In this document: piece by piece, positions 43,159 to 53,068 of the stretch | Layout of the letters: each line of letters starts with the position of its first letter | Numbering within the stretch: the first letter of the stretch is position 1 | Assembly: GCF_900095265.1 (NCBI RefSeq) | Contig: NZ_LT607653.1 | Coordinates: 501,739 to 565,738 of the forward strand | Source of the DNA: Janthinobacterium sp. UMAB-56 | GTDB lineage: Bacteria > Pseudomonadota > Gammaproteobacteria > Burkholderiales > Burkholderiaceae_D | Length of the DNA: 64,000 nucleotides | Reading direction: 5' to 3' | The notes under the pieces: generated by a model | What the model was told of the DNA's origin: nothing | Databases searched by the model: none | Seen by the model: only the letters and a program-made list of their open reading frames with translations | Made by a program: the position numbers and the translations under genes

Positions 43159-44724
43159 ATGGCGAGTATCCAAGTTCGGTTGACCTTGCTTTTTGTCGTG
43201 ATCGTCACCTTGGTGCTGGGCATTTCTGGTACCTATACCCAATATACCTTGAGCAAGGAACTCGAATCGGGCAGTGCGCGCCTGCGCAGCGGCGTGCTTA
43301 CGCGCTTGCAGACCAGTTTGCCTTCCGCGTTGTGGGACCTCGATAAATCCAAGGTCGACAGTATCGTCGCGGCCGAAATGCTGCCGCCGGAACTGGTCGG
43401 CATCCGCGTCTACGACGCTTCGGTCGGCCTGTTCGCCGGCGAGGTGCGCGACGCTGCCGGCACCCTCGTGCCTTTGACCTCCGATATGGCCATGGGCGGC
43501 ACGCCCGTCGAGGCGCCGCTGGTATTTCGCGACGCCGTGGCGGCAGCCTCGGGCGGCAAGCCGGTAATCGTCGGCAAGGTCATCGTCAATTTCAGTCGCG
43601 CGCAGATCGATGCGGCCTTGCGCGGCGAAGTACGGCGCAAGGTGCTGGAAGTGTTGCTGCTTGACATCATTCTCGTGGGCGCCCTGGCGCTGAGCCTGCG
43701 CATCGTCTTCGAGCCCCTGAAACAGTTGCGCGACGGCTTGTTCGATCTGGCCACGCGCGGCAGCGATGAGGTCGAGGAACTGCCGGAAAACCGGCGCGAC
43801 GAACTGGGCGACGTGATCCGCGGCTTCAATGCCGTGCAGCGCAAGCTCAAGTCCATCATCGAGGGCAGCCGCGAAGCGGAAGACATGGCGCGCCGCTCGC
43901 AGCAGGAGACGGCGCAGGCCATGGACGAGCTGCGCCGCGCGCAGGAATCGTTGCTGCAGTCGGAACGCCTGGCCTCGCTTGGCAGCCTGGTGGCGGGCGT
44001 GGCGCATGAAATCAACACCCCGGTCGGCATCGCGCTGACCAGCGCCTCGGTGCTGAAGGAAGCCACCGACCAGATCAGCGCGGCGGTGGCTGGCGGCAGC
44101 GTAAAGAAGACCGATATCGTGCGCTACCTGGAAACGGCCGGCGAAAGTGCGCGGCTGATCATGAACAATGCCTATCGCGCCGCGCACCTGATCCACAGCT
44201 TCAAGCAGATCGCCGTCGACCAGGTCAGCGAGGCGCGCCGTTTGTTCGAATTGCGCGACTATATCGGTGAAGTGATCTCGAGCCTGCAGCCGACCCTGAA
44301 AAAGACGCGCATCCGCATCGATATCGATTGTCCGCCTGACATCATGCTCGACAGCTATCCGGGCGCGCTGGCGCAGGTGCTGACCAACCTGGTGTTGAAC
44401 TGTGTCGAGCACGCCTTCGATGCGGACACGGCCGGGCATATCCATATCGGCGTGCGCCGCGACGGCGAGTGGATCGCCATGCAGGTGCGCGACAATGGCC
44501 GCGGCATCGCGCCCGACATGCTCGACCGCGTGTTCGACCCCTTCGTCACCACGCGGCGCGGGCAGGGCGGCACGGGACTGGGCTTGAATATCGTGTTCAA
44601 CTTGATTGCCAAGCAGTTTGGCGGCACCATCACGGTCAGCAGCACGCTGGGACAGGGTGCGACGTTCCTGCTGCGCCTGCCCACGGTGACGCCGTTGCCG
44701 GAAGGCACCAGCAGCCCGGCATAG
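43159..44724 (+). CDS. orphan sensor histidine kinase
   Basis: Membrane sensor kinase of 521 residues. A first membrane helix (LTLLFVVIVTLVLGIS) leads into a periplasmic domain (about 30-175), a second helix (VLLLDIILVGALALSL) and a HAMP-like coiled coil. The HisKA motif SLVAGVAHEINTPVG places the phospho-acceptor at H283, and the ATPase domain has LTNLVLNCVEHA, DNGRGI and GGTGLGLNIV. GGGAG upstream supports ATG 43159. No response regulator is adjacent, so its partner is unknown. Confidence 0.93.
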   Translation: MASIQVRLTLLFVVIVTLVLGISGTYTQYTLSKELESGSARLRSGVLTRLQTSLPSALWDLDKSKVDSIVAAEMLPPELVGIRVYDASVGLFAGEVRDAAGTLVPLTSDMAMGGTPVEAPLVFRDAVAAASGGKPVIVGKVIVNFSRAQIDAALRGEVRRKVLEVLLLDIILVGALALSLRIVFEPLKQLRDGLFDLATRGSDEVEELPENRRDELGDVIRGFNAVQRKLKSIIEGSREAEDMARRSQQETAQAMDELRRAQESLLQSERLASLGSLVAGVAHEINTPVGIALTSASVLKEATDQISAAVAGGSVKKTDIVRYLETAGESARLIMNNAYRAAHLIHSFKQIAVDQVSEARRLFELRDYIGEVISSLQPTLKKTRIRIDIDCPPDIMLDSYPGALAQVLTNLVLNCVEHAFDADTAGHIHIGVRRDGEWIAMQVRDNGRGIAPDMLDRVFDPFVTTRRGQGGTGLGLNIVFNLIAKQFGGTITVSSTLGQGATFLLRLPTVTPLPEGTSSPA

Positions 44725-44739
44725 GCAAGGAGACAACAC

Positions 44740-45327
44740 ATGGCACAGCTAGAAAATAGTCAGCAAGTAGCGTTGTTGCGCGGGATTAATGTGGGCCGCG
44801 CCAAGCGCGTGGCCATGGCCGACTTGCGCAAGCTGCTGGGCGACCTGGGTTTTGCGCAGGTGCGCACTGCGCTCAACAGCGGCAACGTCGTGTATGACGG
44901 GGGCAAGGTGGCGCCGGCCGACGCCGCTGCCCGCATCGAGGAAGCGCTGGTGCTGAAACTGGGCGTGGCGGCCAGGGTGACGGTGCTGTCGGCCAGCCAG
45001 TTTGCCGAACTGATCGAACAAAACACCCTGGCGCCGGCGGCCGATGCGACCCGTTTGCTGACCCTGGTGCTGAACAATCCGGCCGACATGCGGCGACTGG
45101 CGCCGCTGGTACAGCAGCCGTGGCAGCCGGAAGCGCTGGCCCTGGGACGATGGGCCGCGTATGCCTGGTGTCCCGATGGCGTGCTGGCCAGCAAGGTGGT
45201 GGCGGCGCTGGGCGTGCTGCTGGGCGATGGCGTCACCTCGCGTAACTGGGCTACCATGCAAAAATTACATGCGCTGCTGAACGGGCCGGATGCGGCAGCC
45301 ACCTCCTCATTTTCCAAGGAGCACTGA
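44740..45327 (+). CDS. DUF1697 domain-containing protein
   Basis: Protein of 195 residues of the DUF1697 family (VALLRGINVG at the N-terminus, FAQVRTALNSGNVVYD, and the C-terminal GVTSRNWATMQKLHALL). Function unknown in the family. AAGGAGA precedes the start. It is 15 bases after the histidine kinase and its stop overlaps a downstream 52-codon frame (TGATG), so three or four genes may be cotranscribed. Confidence 0.92.
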   Translation: MAQLENSQQVALLRGINVGRAKRVAMADLRKLLGDLGFAQVRTALNSGNVVYDGGKVAPADAAARIEEALVLKLGVAARVTVLSASQFAELIEQNTLAPAADATRLLTLVLNNPADMRRLAPLVQQPWQPEALALGRWAAYAWCPDGVLASKVVAALGVLLGDGVTSRNWATMQKLHALLNGPDAAATSSFSKEH

Positions 45328-45485
45328 TGCCTTCCATTACCGATGCCTGCGACGTCGAGATCAGCCCGGCAACCTTGTCGGACATGGCCGCGCGAACGGG
45401 TCCGGGACGCCTGTCGCCAGCCCAACGCTACCACGGCGCCCTCGACGCTGATGATCTTACGTATGACATTGTTGAAGCGCCATGA
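45327..45485 (+). CDS. 52-residue micro-protein, translationally coupled
   Basis: Starts within the DUF1697 stop (TGATG) and ends within the start of the next micro-gene (ATGA). The ribosome site AAGGAG at about 45316 is strong. The product (MPSITDACDVEISPATLSD...DIVEAP) has mixed polarity, no membrane segment and no domain that I recognise. The tight overlap on both sides and good ribosome site argue for real translation; it could also be a remnant of a larger gene. Confidence 0.5.
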   Translation: MPSITDACDVEISPATLSDMAARTGPGRLSPAQRYHGALDADDLTYDIVEAP

Positions 45486-45661
45486 ACTGGGATATCGTCA
45501 AAGGTGTGCTGATCCTGCTCGTCGTCGTCAGCGCCCTGGGCACGACCTTCGTGCTCATTTCCGCCTCGGGCACGGACAAGGCGGCGTGTATCGCGCGCGC
45601 CCTGAAGTCAGGCATGCCTGTCGGTAATATCGAAAGGGTTTGCCGCCTGCTCGACAAGTGA
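45482..45661 (+). CDS. 59-residue single-pass membrane micro-protein
   Basis: ATG 45482 overlaps the previous stop. The product is MNWDIVKGVLILLVVVSALG, then TFVLISASG, so one membrane helix (about residues 5-28), then a polar segment with two cysteines (AACIARAL and ERVCRLLDK). It is followed after five bases by a Rho-independent terminator, so it closes the kinase-DUF1697 transcript. No family recognised. Confidence 0.6.
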   Translation: MNWDIVKGVLILLVVVSALGTTFVLISASGTDKAACIARALKSGMPVGNIERVCRLLDK

Positions 45662-45666
45662 AGGGG

Positions 45667-45701
45667 CCAAAAAAATTCCGCACAAGGCGGAATTTTTTTA
45701 A
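45667..45701. terminator. bidirectional Rho-independent terminator
   Basis: AAAAAAATTCCGC (arm), loop ACAAG, and GCGGAATTTTTTT form a perfect stem with an A-run on one side and a T-run on the other, so it can stop transcription from both directions: the micro-protein gene on plus and the PEP-CTERM gene on minus. Confidence 0.9.
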
Positions 45702-45729
45702 CGCAGCGGCATCGGCCACCGAAATAAGG

Positions 45730-46149
45730 TCAGCCATCGAATTTTTCCTGTTTTTCACCGTGCATGCTAAAGGCCAGCAAACCCAGTCCCACCAGCAACA
45801 TCGAGACCATGCTCGCTTCGGGCACGGGCGGCGGCACGTTCGTCTGCTGTACCGCAGGGGTGGTTGCGGTGGTGGGCGGTGGCAGTGCGTCCTGGTGTGC
45901 ACCGGCGCTGCGCCAGTGTGGCGCTGCATCGAGTGTCGTGCCCTGCGCCAGCAGGCGGGCATACGGCAAGTCCGGCGTTTCCCAGCCGGGATGCTCACTG
46001 GTGTTATTGAAACCGCGGCTCTCGTCGCTGACGATTTGATCGCTCGCCGCGTGCGGGTTGCCCGGCATGCCAGCGCCGGTTGCCGCCGCATTGCCTGCAC
46101 TGGCCGACAGCGCCAGCAGGGCCACGCATAGCGGCTGAAGTATCTTCAT
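45730..46149 (-). CDS. PEP-CTERM sorting domain-containing protein
   Basis: Exported protein of 139 residues. Signal peptide at the N-terminus (LQPLCVALLALSASAGNAAA), an extracellular Pro/Thr-rich region without cysteines, and a C-terminal sorting signal: VPPPVPEASM, a membrane helix (VSMLLVGLGLLAFSM) and a charged tail (HGEKQEKFDG). Such signals are cut by exosortase EpsH-type enzymes in exopolysaccharide-producing Betaproteobacteria. The cognate exosortase is not in this window. The function of the mature part is unknown. Confidence 0.88.
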   Translation of the reverse strand: MKILQPLCVALLALSASAGNAAATGAGMPGNPHAASDQIVSDESRGFNNTSEHPGWETPDLPYARLLAQGTTLDAAPHWRSAGAHQDALPPPTTATTPAVQQTNVPPPVPEASMVSMLLVGLGLLAFSMHGEKQEKFDG

Positions 46150-46480
46150 CTTGGACTCCCTGGTTCACCGTGCGGCGCGGCCGAAACCGGCCTGCGCATG
46201 GACGGACAATTCGCCTGTACGGGGGCGTATCACGGTTTTTATGATGAGGCATCATTACATCACGGATCGTGGCAATTTTGCTACGTTTATTTACTTTAAA
46301 TTACGAATATTTATCATTTTGATAGCGTTATGCCTATCGTTGCCGCGCTCTTTGCATGAGCACGCTATCGTTGAATAACATTGTTGTTTTTTGGTGCGAA
46401 TCGCCAGCAGGAAAACAATATATTGATTAGTATATTGTTTATCGCATGTTGATCAATATGACCGCCTGAGGGAGGGCAAG
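46150..46480. promoter_or_regulatory. 331-base AT-rich divergent regulatory region
   Basis: Lies between the PEP-CTERM gene (minus) and the ArsR-family gene (plus). It contains GATAGCGT (46321-46328) with its inverted copy ACGCTATC (46362-46369), a direct repeat CTATCGTTG (46334-46342 and 46365-46373), and the palindrome listed separately. No gene was found. Confidence 0.5.
46413..46440. promoter_or_regulatory. perfect palindrome, probable ArsR/BigR operator
   Basis: Arms AAACAATATA (46413-46422) and TATATTGTTT (46431-46440) are perfect inverted copies around an eight-base spacer, 41 bases before the start of the ArsR-family gene. AT-rich palindromes of this type are bound by BigR/SqrR-type repressors, so autorepression is likely. 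A TATATTG within the right arm can serve as a minus-10. Confidence 0.75.
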
Positions 46481-46834
46481 ATGGAGACAGTCGCAACACA
46501 ACACGCCGAATACAAGCTCGATGTCATGCGCGGTTCGGCCTACAAGGCCAGCTCGCTGCTCAAGGCCATGGGCAATGCCGACCGCCTGATGCTGCTGTGC
46601 CAGCTATCCGAGGGCGAGCATTGCGTCAGCGACCTCGAGCAAAAAGTGGGCATCGGCCAGCCGACCCTGTCGCAGCAACTGGGCGTGCTGCGCGAAGAGA
46701 TGCTGGTGGCCACGCGGCGCGATGGCAAGCAGATTTTTTACCGCGTCGCCAGCGCGCCCGTGCTGGCCGTGCTGCAAGTGCTGTACGCGCAATTTTGCGC
46801 GCCGCGCCCCCCGTTCAACGACGAAGCGGATTGA
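46481..46834 (+). CDS. ArsR/SmtB-family repressor, BigR/SqrR-like
   Basis: Winged-helix regulator of 117 residues. The DNA-binding part is [34 protein letters not shown], named by extent. It lacks the metal motif ELCVCDL of ArsR; cysteines at C40 (MLLCQLS) and C106 (AQFCAP) are 66 residues apart, the same spacing as the redox pair C42/C108 of BigR, which senses sulfide-derived persulfides. C48 is an extra. GGAGGG precedes the start. It is followed by a truncated YeeE gene, as bigR is by pmpA. Confidence 0.85.
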   Translation: METVATQHAEYKLDVMRGSAYKASSLLKAMGNADRLMLLCQLSEGEHCVSDLEQKVGIGQPTLSQQLGVLREEMLVATRRDGKQIFYRVASAPVLAVLQVLYAQFCAPRPPFNDEAD

Positions 46835-46842
46835 ACCCTGCC

Positions 46843-47085
46843 ATGAACATCGCCTGGCAGCATTTCACGCCCGGGGCCTCGCTGGCCGGCGGCATGCTGA
46901 TCGGCCTGGCTGCCGCCTTGCTGATGTTGTTCAATGGCCGCATTGCCGGCATCAGCGGCATCCTCGCTGGCGTGCTGCGCCCGCGCAGTGGCGACCTGGG
47001 CTGGCGTATCGCCTTTCTTGCCGGCCTGGCCGGCCTGAGACGGTACAATCTGGCGCATCGCCACTCTGGATGCCCGTTTACATGA
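46843..47085 (+). pseudogene. truncated YeeE/YedE (PmpA-like) sulfur transport membrane protein
   Basis: The N-terminus [50 protein letters not shown] matches the first part of YeeE/YedE (DUF395) proteins, which are about 140 residues. Here the reading frame ends at 80 residues after a non-conserved tail ([15 protein letters not shown]), and the usual second half and the partner gene pmpB are missing. I infer a deletion that joined this gene to the promoter region of the next. It starts eight bases after the regulator stop and overlaps the lipoprotein start (ATGA). Confidence 0.7.
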
Positions 47086-47939
47086 AGACCGTGATTTTCC
47101 GCACCGGCGCGCGCGCCGTCCTGCTGTGCAGCGTGCTGGCGCTGGCTGCCTGCGGCAGCTTGCTGAAGAAGCAAGCGCCTCTCGCTCCCGTACCCGTGGC
47201 CGATACCTTGCCCAATCCGCAAGTGTTGCTGCTGGGTGAAGTGCATGACAATGCGCAAGGCCAGCGCCTGCGCGTCCAGGAGTTGCAGCGCCGGCTGGCT
47301 GCCGGCTGGCGGCCCGTGATTGTCATGGAGCAGTTCGACCGTGAAAACCAGGCCTTGCTGACGCGCGCCGCGCGCGATTGCGCCGACCCCGATTGCATCA
47401 TCCGCGTGATGGAGCAGCCGCGCTGGGACTGGAGCTTGTACCGGCCCGTGCTGGACCTCGTCATCAGTTACCAGCTGAGCTTGGTCGCCGGCAATTTGTC
47501 GCCGGCCGATGCCTCGCGCATCGTGCGCGACGGCATCCAATGGGCCATGCCGCCTGCCATGGTGGCCACTTACCTGGCCGCGCCCGTGCCGGCCGATATC
47601 CTGGACGGGCAACAGAAGCTGGTTCAGGCGGCCCGCTGCAATATGCTGCCCGACATGATGGTGAAAGGCGTCGTCAATGCCCAGGTGGCGCGCGATATCT
47701 GGATGGCTAAGCTGATCCGCGACCAGGCGCCGCGCGACGTGGTGCTGATTGCCGGCAATGAGCATGTGCGCAAGGATATCGGTGTGCCCCGCTGGCTGAA
47801 ACTGGCCGACCCGCAACTGAACGTGCGCAGCATCGGCTACCTGGAGCAGGGCGGCACTGGCTACAAGGGTACGTTCGACTTGACGCAAACGATGCCGGCG
47901 CAGCCGCGCCCGGACCCGTGCGCGAAGTTTGCAAAATAA
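47082..47939 (+). CDS. ChaN-like (DUF399) lipoprotein
   Basis: Lipoprotein of 285 residues with lipobox LALAACG. The DUF399/ChaN domain ([50 protein letters not shown]) follows. ChaN of Campylobacter binds haem at the cell surface and is linked to iron uptake; a role here is not shown. It overlaps the truncated YeeE gene at its start, and a TACAAT at 47044-47049 may give it its own promoter. It is convergent with the IclR gene with no bases between stops. Confidence 0.88.
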   Translation: MKTVIFRTGARAVLLCSVLALAACGSLLKKQAPLAPVPVADTLPNPQVLLLGEVHDNAQGQRLRVQELQRRLAAGWRPVIVMEQFDRENQALLTRAARDCADPDCIIRVMEQPRWDWSLYRPVLDLVISYQLSLVAGNLSPADASRIVRDGIQWAMPPAMVATYLAAPVPADILDGQQKLVQAARCNMLPDMMVKGVVNAQVARDIWMAKLIRDQAPRDVVLIAGNEHVRKDIGVPRWLKLADPQLNVRSIGYLEQGGTGYKGTFDLTQTMPAQPRPDPCAKFAK

Positions 47940-48767
47940 TCACTGCTGCACCCGCACCAGGGCGCTGACCCGGCTTGCCGTATCGAGCAGTTTCGGCAGG
48001 CTGTGTTCCAGCAAGTGCGCCACGGACGGCCCCGCCGTCTGGCCGCTGACGTTGATCGCCGCTACCACCTTGCCCGCCCGGTCGAACACGGGCGCAGCCA
48101 GGGCGATCAAGCCCTGTTCCAGTTCTTCCTGCACCAGGCACCAGCCCTGGCGTCGCACTTGCGCAATTTCTTCCATCAAGACCTCGATATCGACCTTGGT
48201 CGCCGGCGTGATTTGGAGCAGCGCCATTGTCGATAGCCGGTCGCGCAGCGCCTCGGGCGCCAGGCCCGACAGCAACACCCTGCCCATCGAGGTGCAGTAA
48301 GCGGGCAGGCGGCTGCCGATGCCCAGATTGATCGACATGGTGCGATGCGCGGACAGGCGCACCACATACACGATGTCGTCGCCGTTGAGCACGGTGGCCG
48401 AGCACGACTGGCGCAAGGTGTGCATCAGCTCTTCCAGCAACGGCTGCGCCTGCGTCCACACGGGCAGGGACGACAGATAGGCGTAACCGAGGTCGAGCAC
48501 CTTGGGCGTCAGGCGGAACAGCCGTCCATCCGCTTCCACATAACCGAGATGCAACAAGGTGTGCAGGATGCGCCGCGCGCCCGCGCGCGTCATTTGCGCC
48601 CGTTCCGCCACTTCGCTCAAGGTCTGTTGCGGCGCGTCCGCGCCAAAACTGCGCAGCACGGCCAGGCCGCGCGCGAACGATTGCACATAGCTGTCGCCGG
48701 GACGGGGCGCGCCGTTGGCATCCAGGGTGTCTTCGGCGGAAAGGGGCGTGCTGTTGCGTGCGGTCAT
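47940..48767 (-). CDS. IclR family transcriptional regulator (PcaU/PobR type)
   Basis: Regulator of 275 residues. N-terminal winged helix (about 25-90: FARGLAVLRSFG, LSEVAERAQMTRAGARRILHTL) and C-terminal effector domain (LPAYCTSMGRVLLSGL, IALAAPVFDRAGKVVAAINVSG). It belongs to the PcaR/PcaU/PobR group that controls protocatechuate and beta-ketoadipate genes. It diverges from pcaIJF with a palindrome in the 166-base gap, so it should control that operon in response to a pathway intermediate. Confidence 0.92.
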   Translation of the reverse strand: MTARNSTPLSAEDTLDANGAPRPGDSYVQSFARGLAVLRSFGADAPQQTLSEVAERAQMTRAGARRILHTLLHLGYVEADGRLFRLTPKVLDLGYAYLSSLPVWTQAQPLLEELMHTLRQSCSATVLNGDDIVYVVRLSAHRTMSINLGIGSRLPAYCTSMGRVLLSGLAPEALRDRLSTMALLQITPATKVDIEVLMEEIAQVRRQGWCLVQEELEQGLIALAAPVFDRAGKVVAAINVSGQTAGPSVAHLLEHSLPKLLDTASRVSALVRVQQ

Positions 48768-48877
48768 GGCAATTCCAATGGGTCAAGGTGGCAATTATAG
48801 CCATGGCGCTGGCGAAAACGACAAATTGACAAGCACCCCGATCAGGCATATTCTCACGAATAAGTTCTAAATACGAA

Positions 48878-48902
48878 TATTTGTTTGCAATGCGAACAAA
48901 TA
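48878..48902. promoter_or_regulatory. palindrome in the IclR-pcaI gap, probable regulator site
   Basis: Arms TATTTGTT (48878-48885) and AACAAATA (48895-48902) are perfect inverted copies around TGCAATGCG. A short direct repeat, ACGAATA, occurs at about 48856 and 48873. PcaU of Acinetobacter binds a palindrome plus a direct repeat, so the arrangement fits an IclR-type activator-repressor. The site lies 31 bases before the pcaI start. Confidence 0.65.
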
Positions 48903-48933
48903 GACACTGCGTTTGATTGGGAGGAGACAGGCA

Positions 48934-49632
48934 ATGATCGACAAACTGCGTTCCAGCGTGATTGATACGCTGGCCGATATCCACGATGGCGCCACCGTCA
49001 TGATTGGCGGCTTTGGCGGCGCAGGCCAGCCGGCCGAGCTGATCGACGGCTTGATCGCCCAGGGCGCGCGCGACCTCGTCATCGTCAACAACAATGCCGG
49101 CAATGGCGATACGGGACTGGCCGCCTTGCTGAAAAACGGACAGGTGCGCAAGATCATCTGCTCGTTTCCGCGCCAGGCCGATTCGCATGTATTCGACGCC
49201 CTGTACCGCGCGGGCAAGCTGGAGCTCGAATTGGTGCCGCAGGGCAACCTGGCCGAGCGCATTCGCGCCGCCGGCGCCGGCATCGGCGGCTTTTTTACGC
49301 CCACGGGCTATGGCACAGACTTGGCCAAGGGCAAGGAAACGCGCGAGATCGATGGCCGCATGTATGTGTTCGAGTCGCCGATCCACGCCGATTTCGCCCT
49401 GATCAAGGCAGAGCAGGGCGACCGCTGGGGCAATCTGACTTACCGCAAGACGGCGCGCAACTTCGGTCCCATCATGGCCATGGCCGCGACAGTGAGCATT
49501 GCCTCCGTGCACGAGGTGCTTGACTTGGGCAGCATCGACCCCGAGCACGTCATCACGCCGGGCCTGTTTGTGCAGCGCATCGTGCAAGTGCCGCGCACGG
49601 CCACCGGCCCCGCCGGCTTCAAAGCTGCCTGA
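48934..49632 (+). CDS. pcaI: 3-oxoadipate CoA-transferase subunit A
   Basis: Alpha subunit (232 residues) of the enzyme that moves CoA from succinyl-CoA to beta-ketoadipate. Landmarks are VMIGGFGGAGQPAELIDGL, the oxyanion-loop region NNNAGNGDTGLAALL, and GGFFTPTGYGTDLAKGKE. GGAGG upstream supports ATG 48934 over 48913. First gene of pcaIJF; pcaJ follows after 11 bases. Confidence 0.95.
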   Translation: MIDKLRSSVIDTLADIHDGATVMIGGFGGAGQPAELIDGLIAQGARDLVIVNNNAGNGDTGLAALLKNGQVRKIICSFPRQADSHVFDALYRAGKLELELVPQGNLAERIRAAGAGIGGFFTPTGYGTDLAKGKETREIDGRMYVFESPIHADFALIKAEQGDRWGNLTYRKTARNFGPIMAMAATVSIASVHEVLDLGSIDPEHVITPGLFVQRIVQVPRTATGPAGFKAA

Positions 49633-49643
49633 GGAGTATCAAT

Positions 49644-50285
49644 ATGCATCAATGGAATCGAGATCAAATGGCGGCCCGCGTGGCGGCCGACATCCACGAA
49701 GGCGCCGTGGTGAACCTGGGCATCGGCTTGCCGACCCGGGTGGCGAATCACTTGCCGGAAGGCGCGGACATCATCCTGCACAGCGAAAACGGCGTCATCG
49801 GCATGGGCCCGGCGCCGGCGCCCGGCGAAGAAGACTATGACTTGATCAACGCCGGCAAGCAGCCCGTCACCCTGCTGGCGGGCGGCAGCTATTTTCACCA
49901 TGCCGACAGCTTCGCCATGATGCGCGGCGGCCACCTGGATATCTGCGTGCTGGGCGCCTTCCAGGTGTCCGCCACGGGCGACCTGGCCAACTGGCACACG
50001 GGCGCGCCAGACGCGATTCCCGCCGTGGGCGGGGCGATGGACCTGGCCATCGGCGCGAAAAAAACCTGGGTCATGATGGAGTTGCTGAGCAAGACGGGTG
50101 AAAGCAAGCTGGTGCAGGCCTGCACGTATCCGCTGACGGGCATCGCTTGCGTCAGTCGCATCTACAGCGACCTGGCCGTGCTCGACCTGGGCCCAGACGG
50201 CGCCACCGTCATCGAGCTGGTCGAAGGCTTGAGTCTTGAGCAGTTGCAAGCGTTGACGGCCGTGCCGCTGACGGACGGACGTTAG
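49644..50285 (+). CDS. pcaJ: 3-oxoadipate CoA-transferase subunit B
   Basis: Beta subunit, 213 residues. The catalytic glutamate is in [13 protein letters not shown], and [15 protein letters not shown] and [15 protein letters not shown] are conserved CoA-transferase blocks. Works with PcaI in the beta-ketoadipate pathway. The ribosome site GAGG precedes the start. Confidence 0.96.
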   Translation: MHQWNRDQMAARVAADIHEGAVVNLGIGLPTRVANHLPEGADIILHSENGVIGMGPAPAPGEEDYDLINAGKQPVTLLAGGSYFHHADSFAMMRGGHLDICVLGAFQVSATGDLANWHTGAPDAIPAVGGAMDLAIGAKKTWVMMELLSKTGESKLVQACTYPLTGIACVSRIYSDLAVLDLGPDGATVIELVEGLSLEQLQALTAVPLTDGR

Positions 50286-50340
50286 TTCACCATCAATACG
50301 TCACCATCAATACGCAAACCACTTTCTTGGAGGAAAGAAC

Positions 50341-51543
<1,203 letters not shown>

Positions 51544-51548
51544 TCCTG

Positions 51549-51610
51549 CGCGCCCATAGGCAAAAAAAGTTGCCGGCAGTACGTATTAACGCGTATGTCG
51601 GGCGCCTTTT
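51549..51610 (+). terminator. possible terminator after pcaF
   Basis: GCGCCC (51549-51554) and GGGCGC (about 51600-51605) can pair, the second followed by CTTTTTTG. The loop is long, and an inner pairing around TACGTATTAACGCGTA is possible. A weak terminator between pcaF and the transporter gene. Confidence 0.4.
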
Positions 51611-51696
51611 TTGACCCTGATCAAGGGCGTATGATGCAAAACCAGCCCGGGCAACCCGGCTGGTGTTGGCTTTTTCACACGAACAAGAAGATTGAT

Positions 51697-52992
51697 ATGA
51701 CATCCCACGCTACTCCGCATGACGTTGCGCAGCTGACTTCCCAGCAGCGCATCAAGGCCATCATTGGCGCTTCCTCCGGTAACCTGGTCGAATGGTTCGA
51801 CTTCTACATTTACTCCTTCTGCGCGCTGTATTTCTCGCACGCCTTCTTCCCTTCCGGTAACCCCACCACGCAGTTGCTGCAGACGGCCGGCATCTTTGCC
51901 GCCGGCTTCCTCATGCGTCCCGTGGGCGGCTGGCTGTTCGGCCGCATCGCCGACAAATACGGCCGCCGCCAGTCGATGATGATTTCCGTGCTGATGATGT
52001 GCGGCGGTTCCTTGATGATCGCCGTGCTGCCCACGTATGCCACCATCGGCGCCTTCGCCCCGTTCCTGCTGCTGGTGGCGCGTCTGTTCCAGGGCTTGTC
52101 CGTGGGCGGCGAATACGGTACCAGCGCCACCTACATGAGCGAAGTGTCGGAATCGGGCAAGCGCGGCTTCTTCGCCTCGTTCCAGTACGTGACCCTGATC
52201 GGCGGCCAGTTGCTGGCATTGCTGGTGCTGGTGGTCTTGCAGCAACTCTTGACCCTGGAAGAACTGCGTGCCTGGGGCTGGCGCATCCCGTTCGTCTTTG
52301 GCGCCCTGGCAGCCCTGGTGTCGCTGAACCTGCGTAAATCGCTGACGGAAACGACCACCGCCAGCGAGCGCAAGGACAAGGATGCGGGCAGCTTGCGCGG
52401 CTTGCTCAAGCACAAGCGCGCCTTCATCACCGTGCTGGGCTTTACGGCCGGCGGTTCGCTGGTGTTCTACACCTTTACCACCTACATGCAGAAATACCTG
52501 GTCAACACGGCCGGCATGGATACCAAGATGGCCAGCGCCGTCATGACGTGCGCCCTGCTGGTCTACATGATTTTGCAACCGGTGTTCGGCGCCCTGTCCG
52601 ACCGCATCGGCCGCCGCACCTCGATGCTGTTCTTTGGCGGCCTGGCCACCCTGTGCGTATTGCCGATCATGCATGCATTGAAGGACATCACCAGCCCGTA
52701 TGCGGCGTTTGGCCTGATCGTCGTCGCGCTGGCCATCATCAGCTTCTACACATCGATCAGCGGCTTGATCAAGGCGGAAATGTTCCCTGTCGAAGTGCGC
52801 GCGCTGGGTGTGGGCCTGTCGTATGCGGTCGCCAACGCCATGTTCGGCGGTTCGGCCGAATACGTGGCGCTGCAGTTCAAGGCCTGGCACGTGGAAGAAT
52901 ATTTCTATTGGTACGTGACCGTCATGTGCCTGATTTCCTTCATCGTTGCCATCCGCATGCCGGACCCGAGCCGCTCGGGCCTGTTGAAATAA
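51697..52992 (+). CDS. MFS transporter, metabolite:H+ symporter family (KgtP-like)
   Basis: Inner-membrane transporter of 431 residues with 12 predicted helices. [16 protein letters not shown] and [16 protein letters not shown] (loop 2-3) are typical of the MHS family, as is [21 protein letters not shown]. Relatives carry alpha-ketoglutarate, dicarboxylates or aromatic acids. Its position after pcaIJF suggests import of a pathway substrate such as beta-ketoadipate or a related dicarboxylate. An upstream frame to 51595 is rejected; a strong terminator follows the gene. Confidence 0.92.
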   Translation: MTSHATPHDVAQLTSQQRIKAIIGASSGNLVEWFDFYIYSFCALYFSHAFFPSGNPTTQLLQTAGIFAAGFLMRPVGGWLFGRIADKYGRRQSMMISVLMMCGGSLMIAVLPTYATIGAFAPFLLLVARLFQGLSVGGEYGTSATYMSEVSESGKRGFFASFQYVTLIGGQLLALLVLVVLQQLLTLEELRAWGWRIPFVFGALAALVSLNLRKSLTETTTASERKDKDAGSLRGLLKHKRAFITVLGFTAGGSLVFYTFTTYMQKYLVNTAGMDTKMASAVMTCALLVYMILQPVFGALSDRIGRRTSMLFFGGLATLCVLPIMHALKDITSPYAAFGLIVVALAIISFYTSISGLIKAEMFPVEVRALGVGLSYAVANAMFGGSAEYVALQFKAWHVEEYFYWYVTVMCLISFIVAIRMPDPSRSGLLK

Positions 52993-53008
52993 AGTTGCCG
53001 TAAAATGG

Positions 53009-53032
53009 GCGGCACTGCGGTGCCGCTTTTTT
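53009..53032 (+). terminator. Rho-independent terminator after the KgtP-like gene
   Basis: Stem GCGGCAC (53009-53015) and GTGCCGC (53020-53026), loop TGCG, followed directly by six T residues. A classical intrinsic terminator. Confidence 0.92.
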
Positions 53033-53068
53033 ATGCCCGTCTTCTTATTGTGCCGCTCAGGAGTCTTC

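Noticed and set aside
43009..44739. Open frame of about 580 codons on the minus strand
   Set aside because: Antisense to the sensor kinase, whose HisKA and ATPase motifs are clear.
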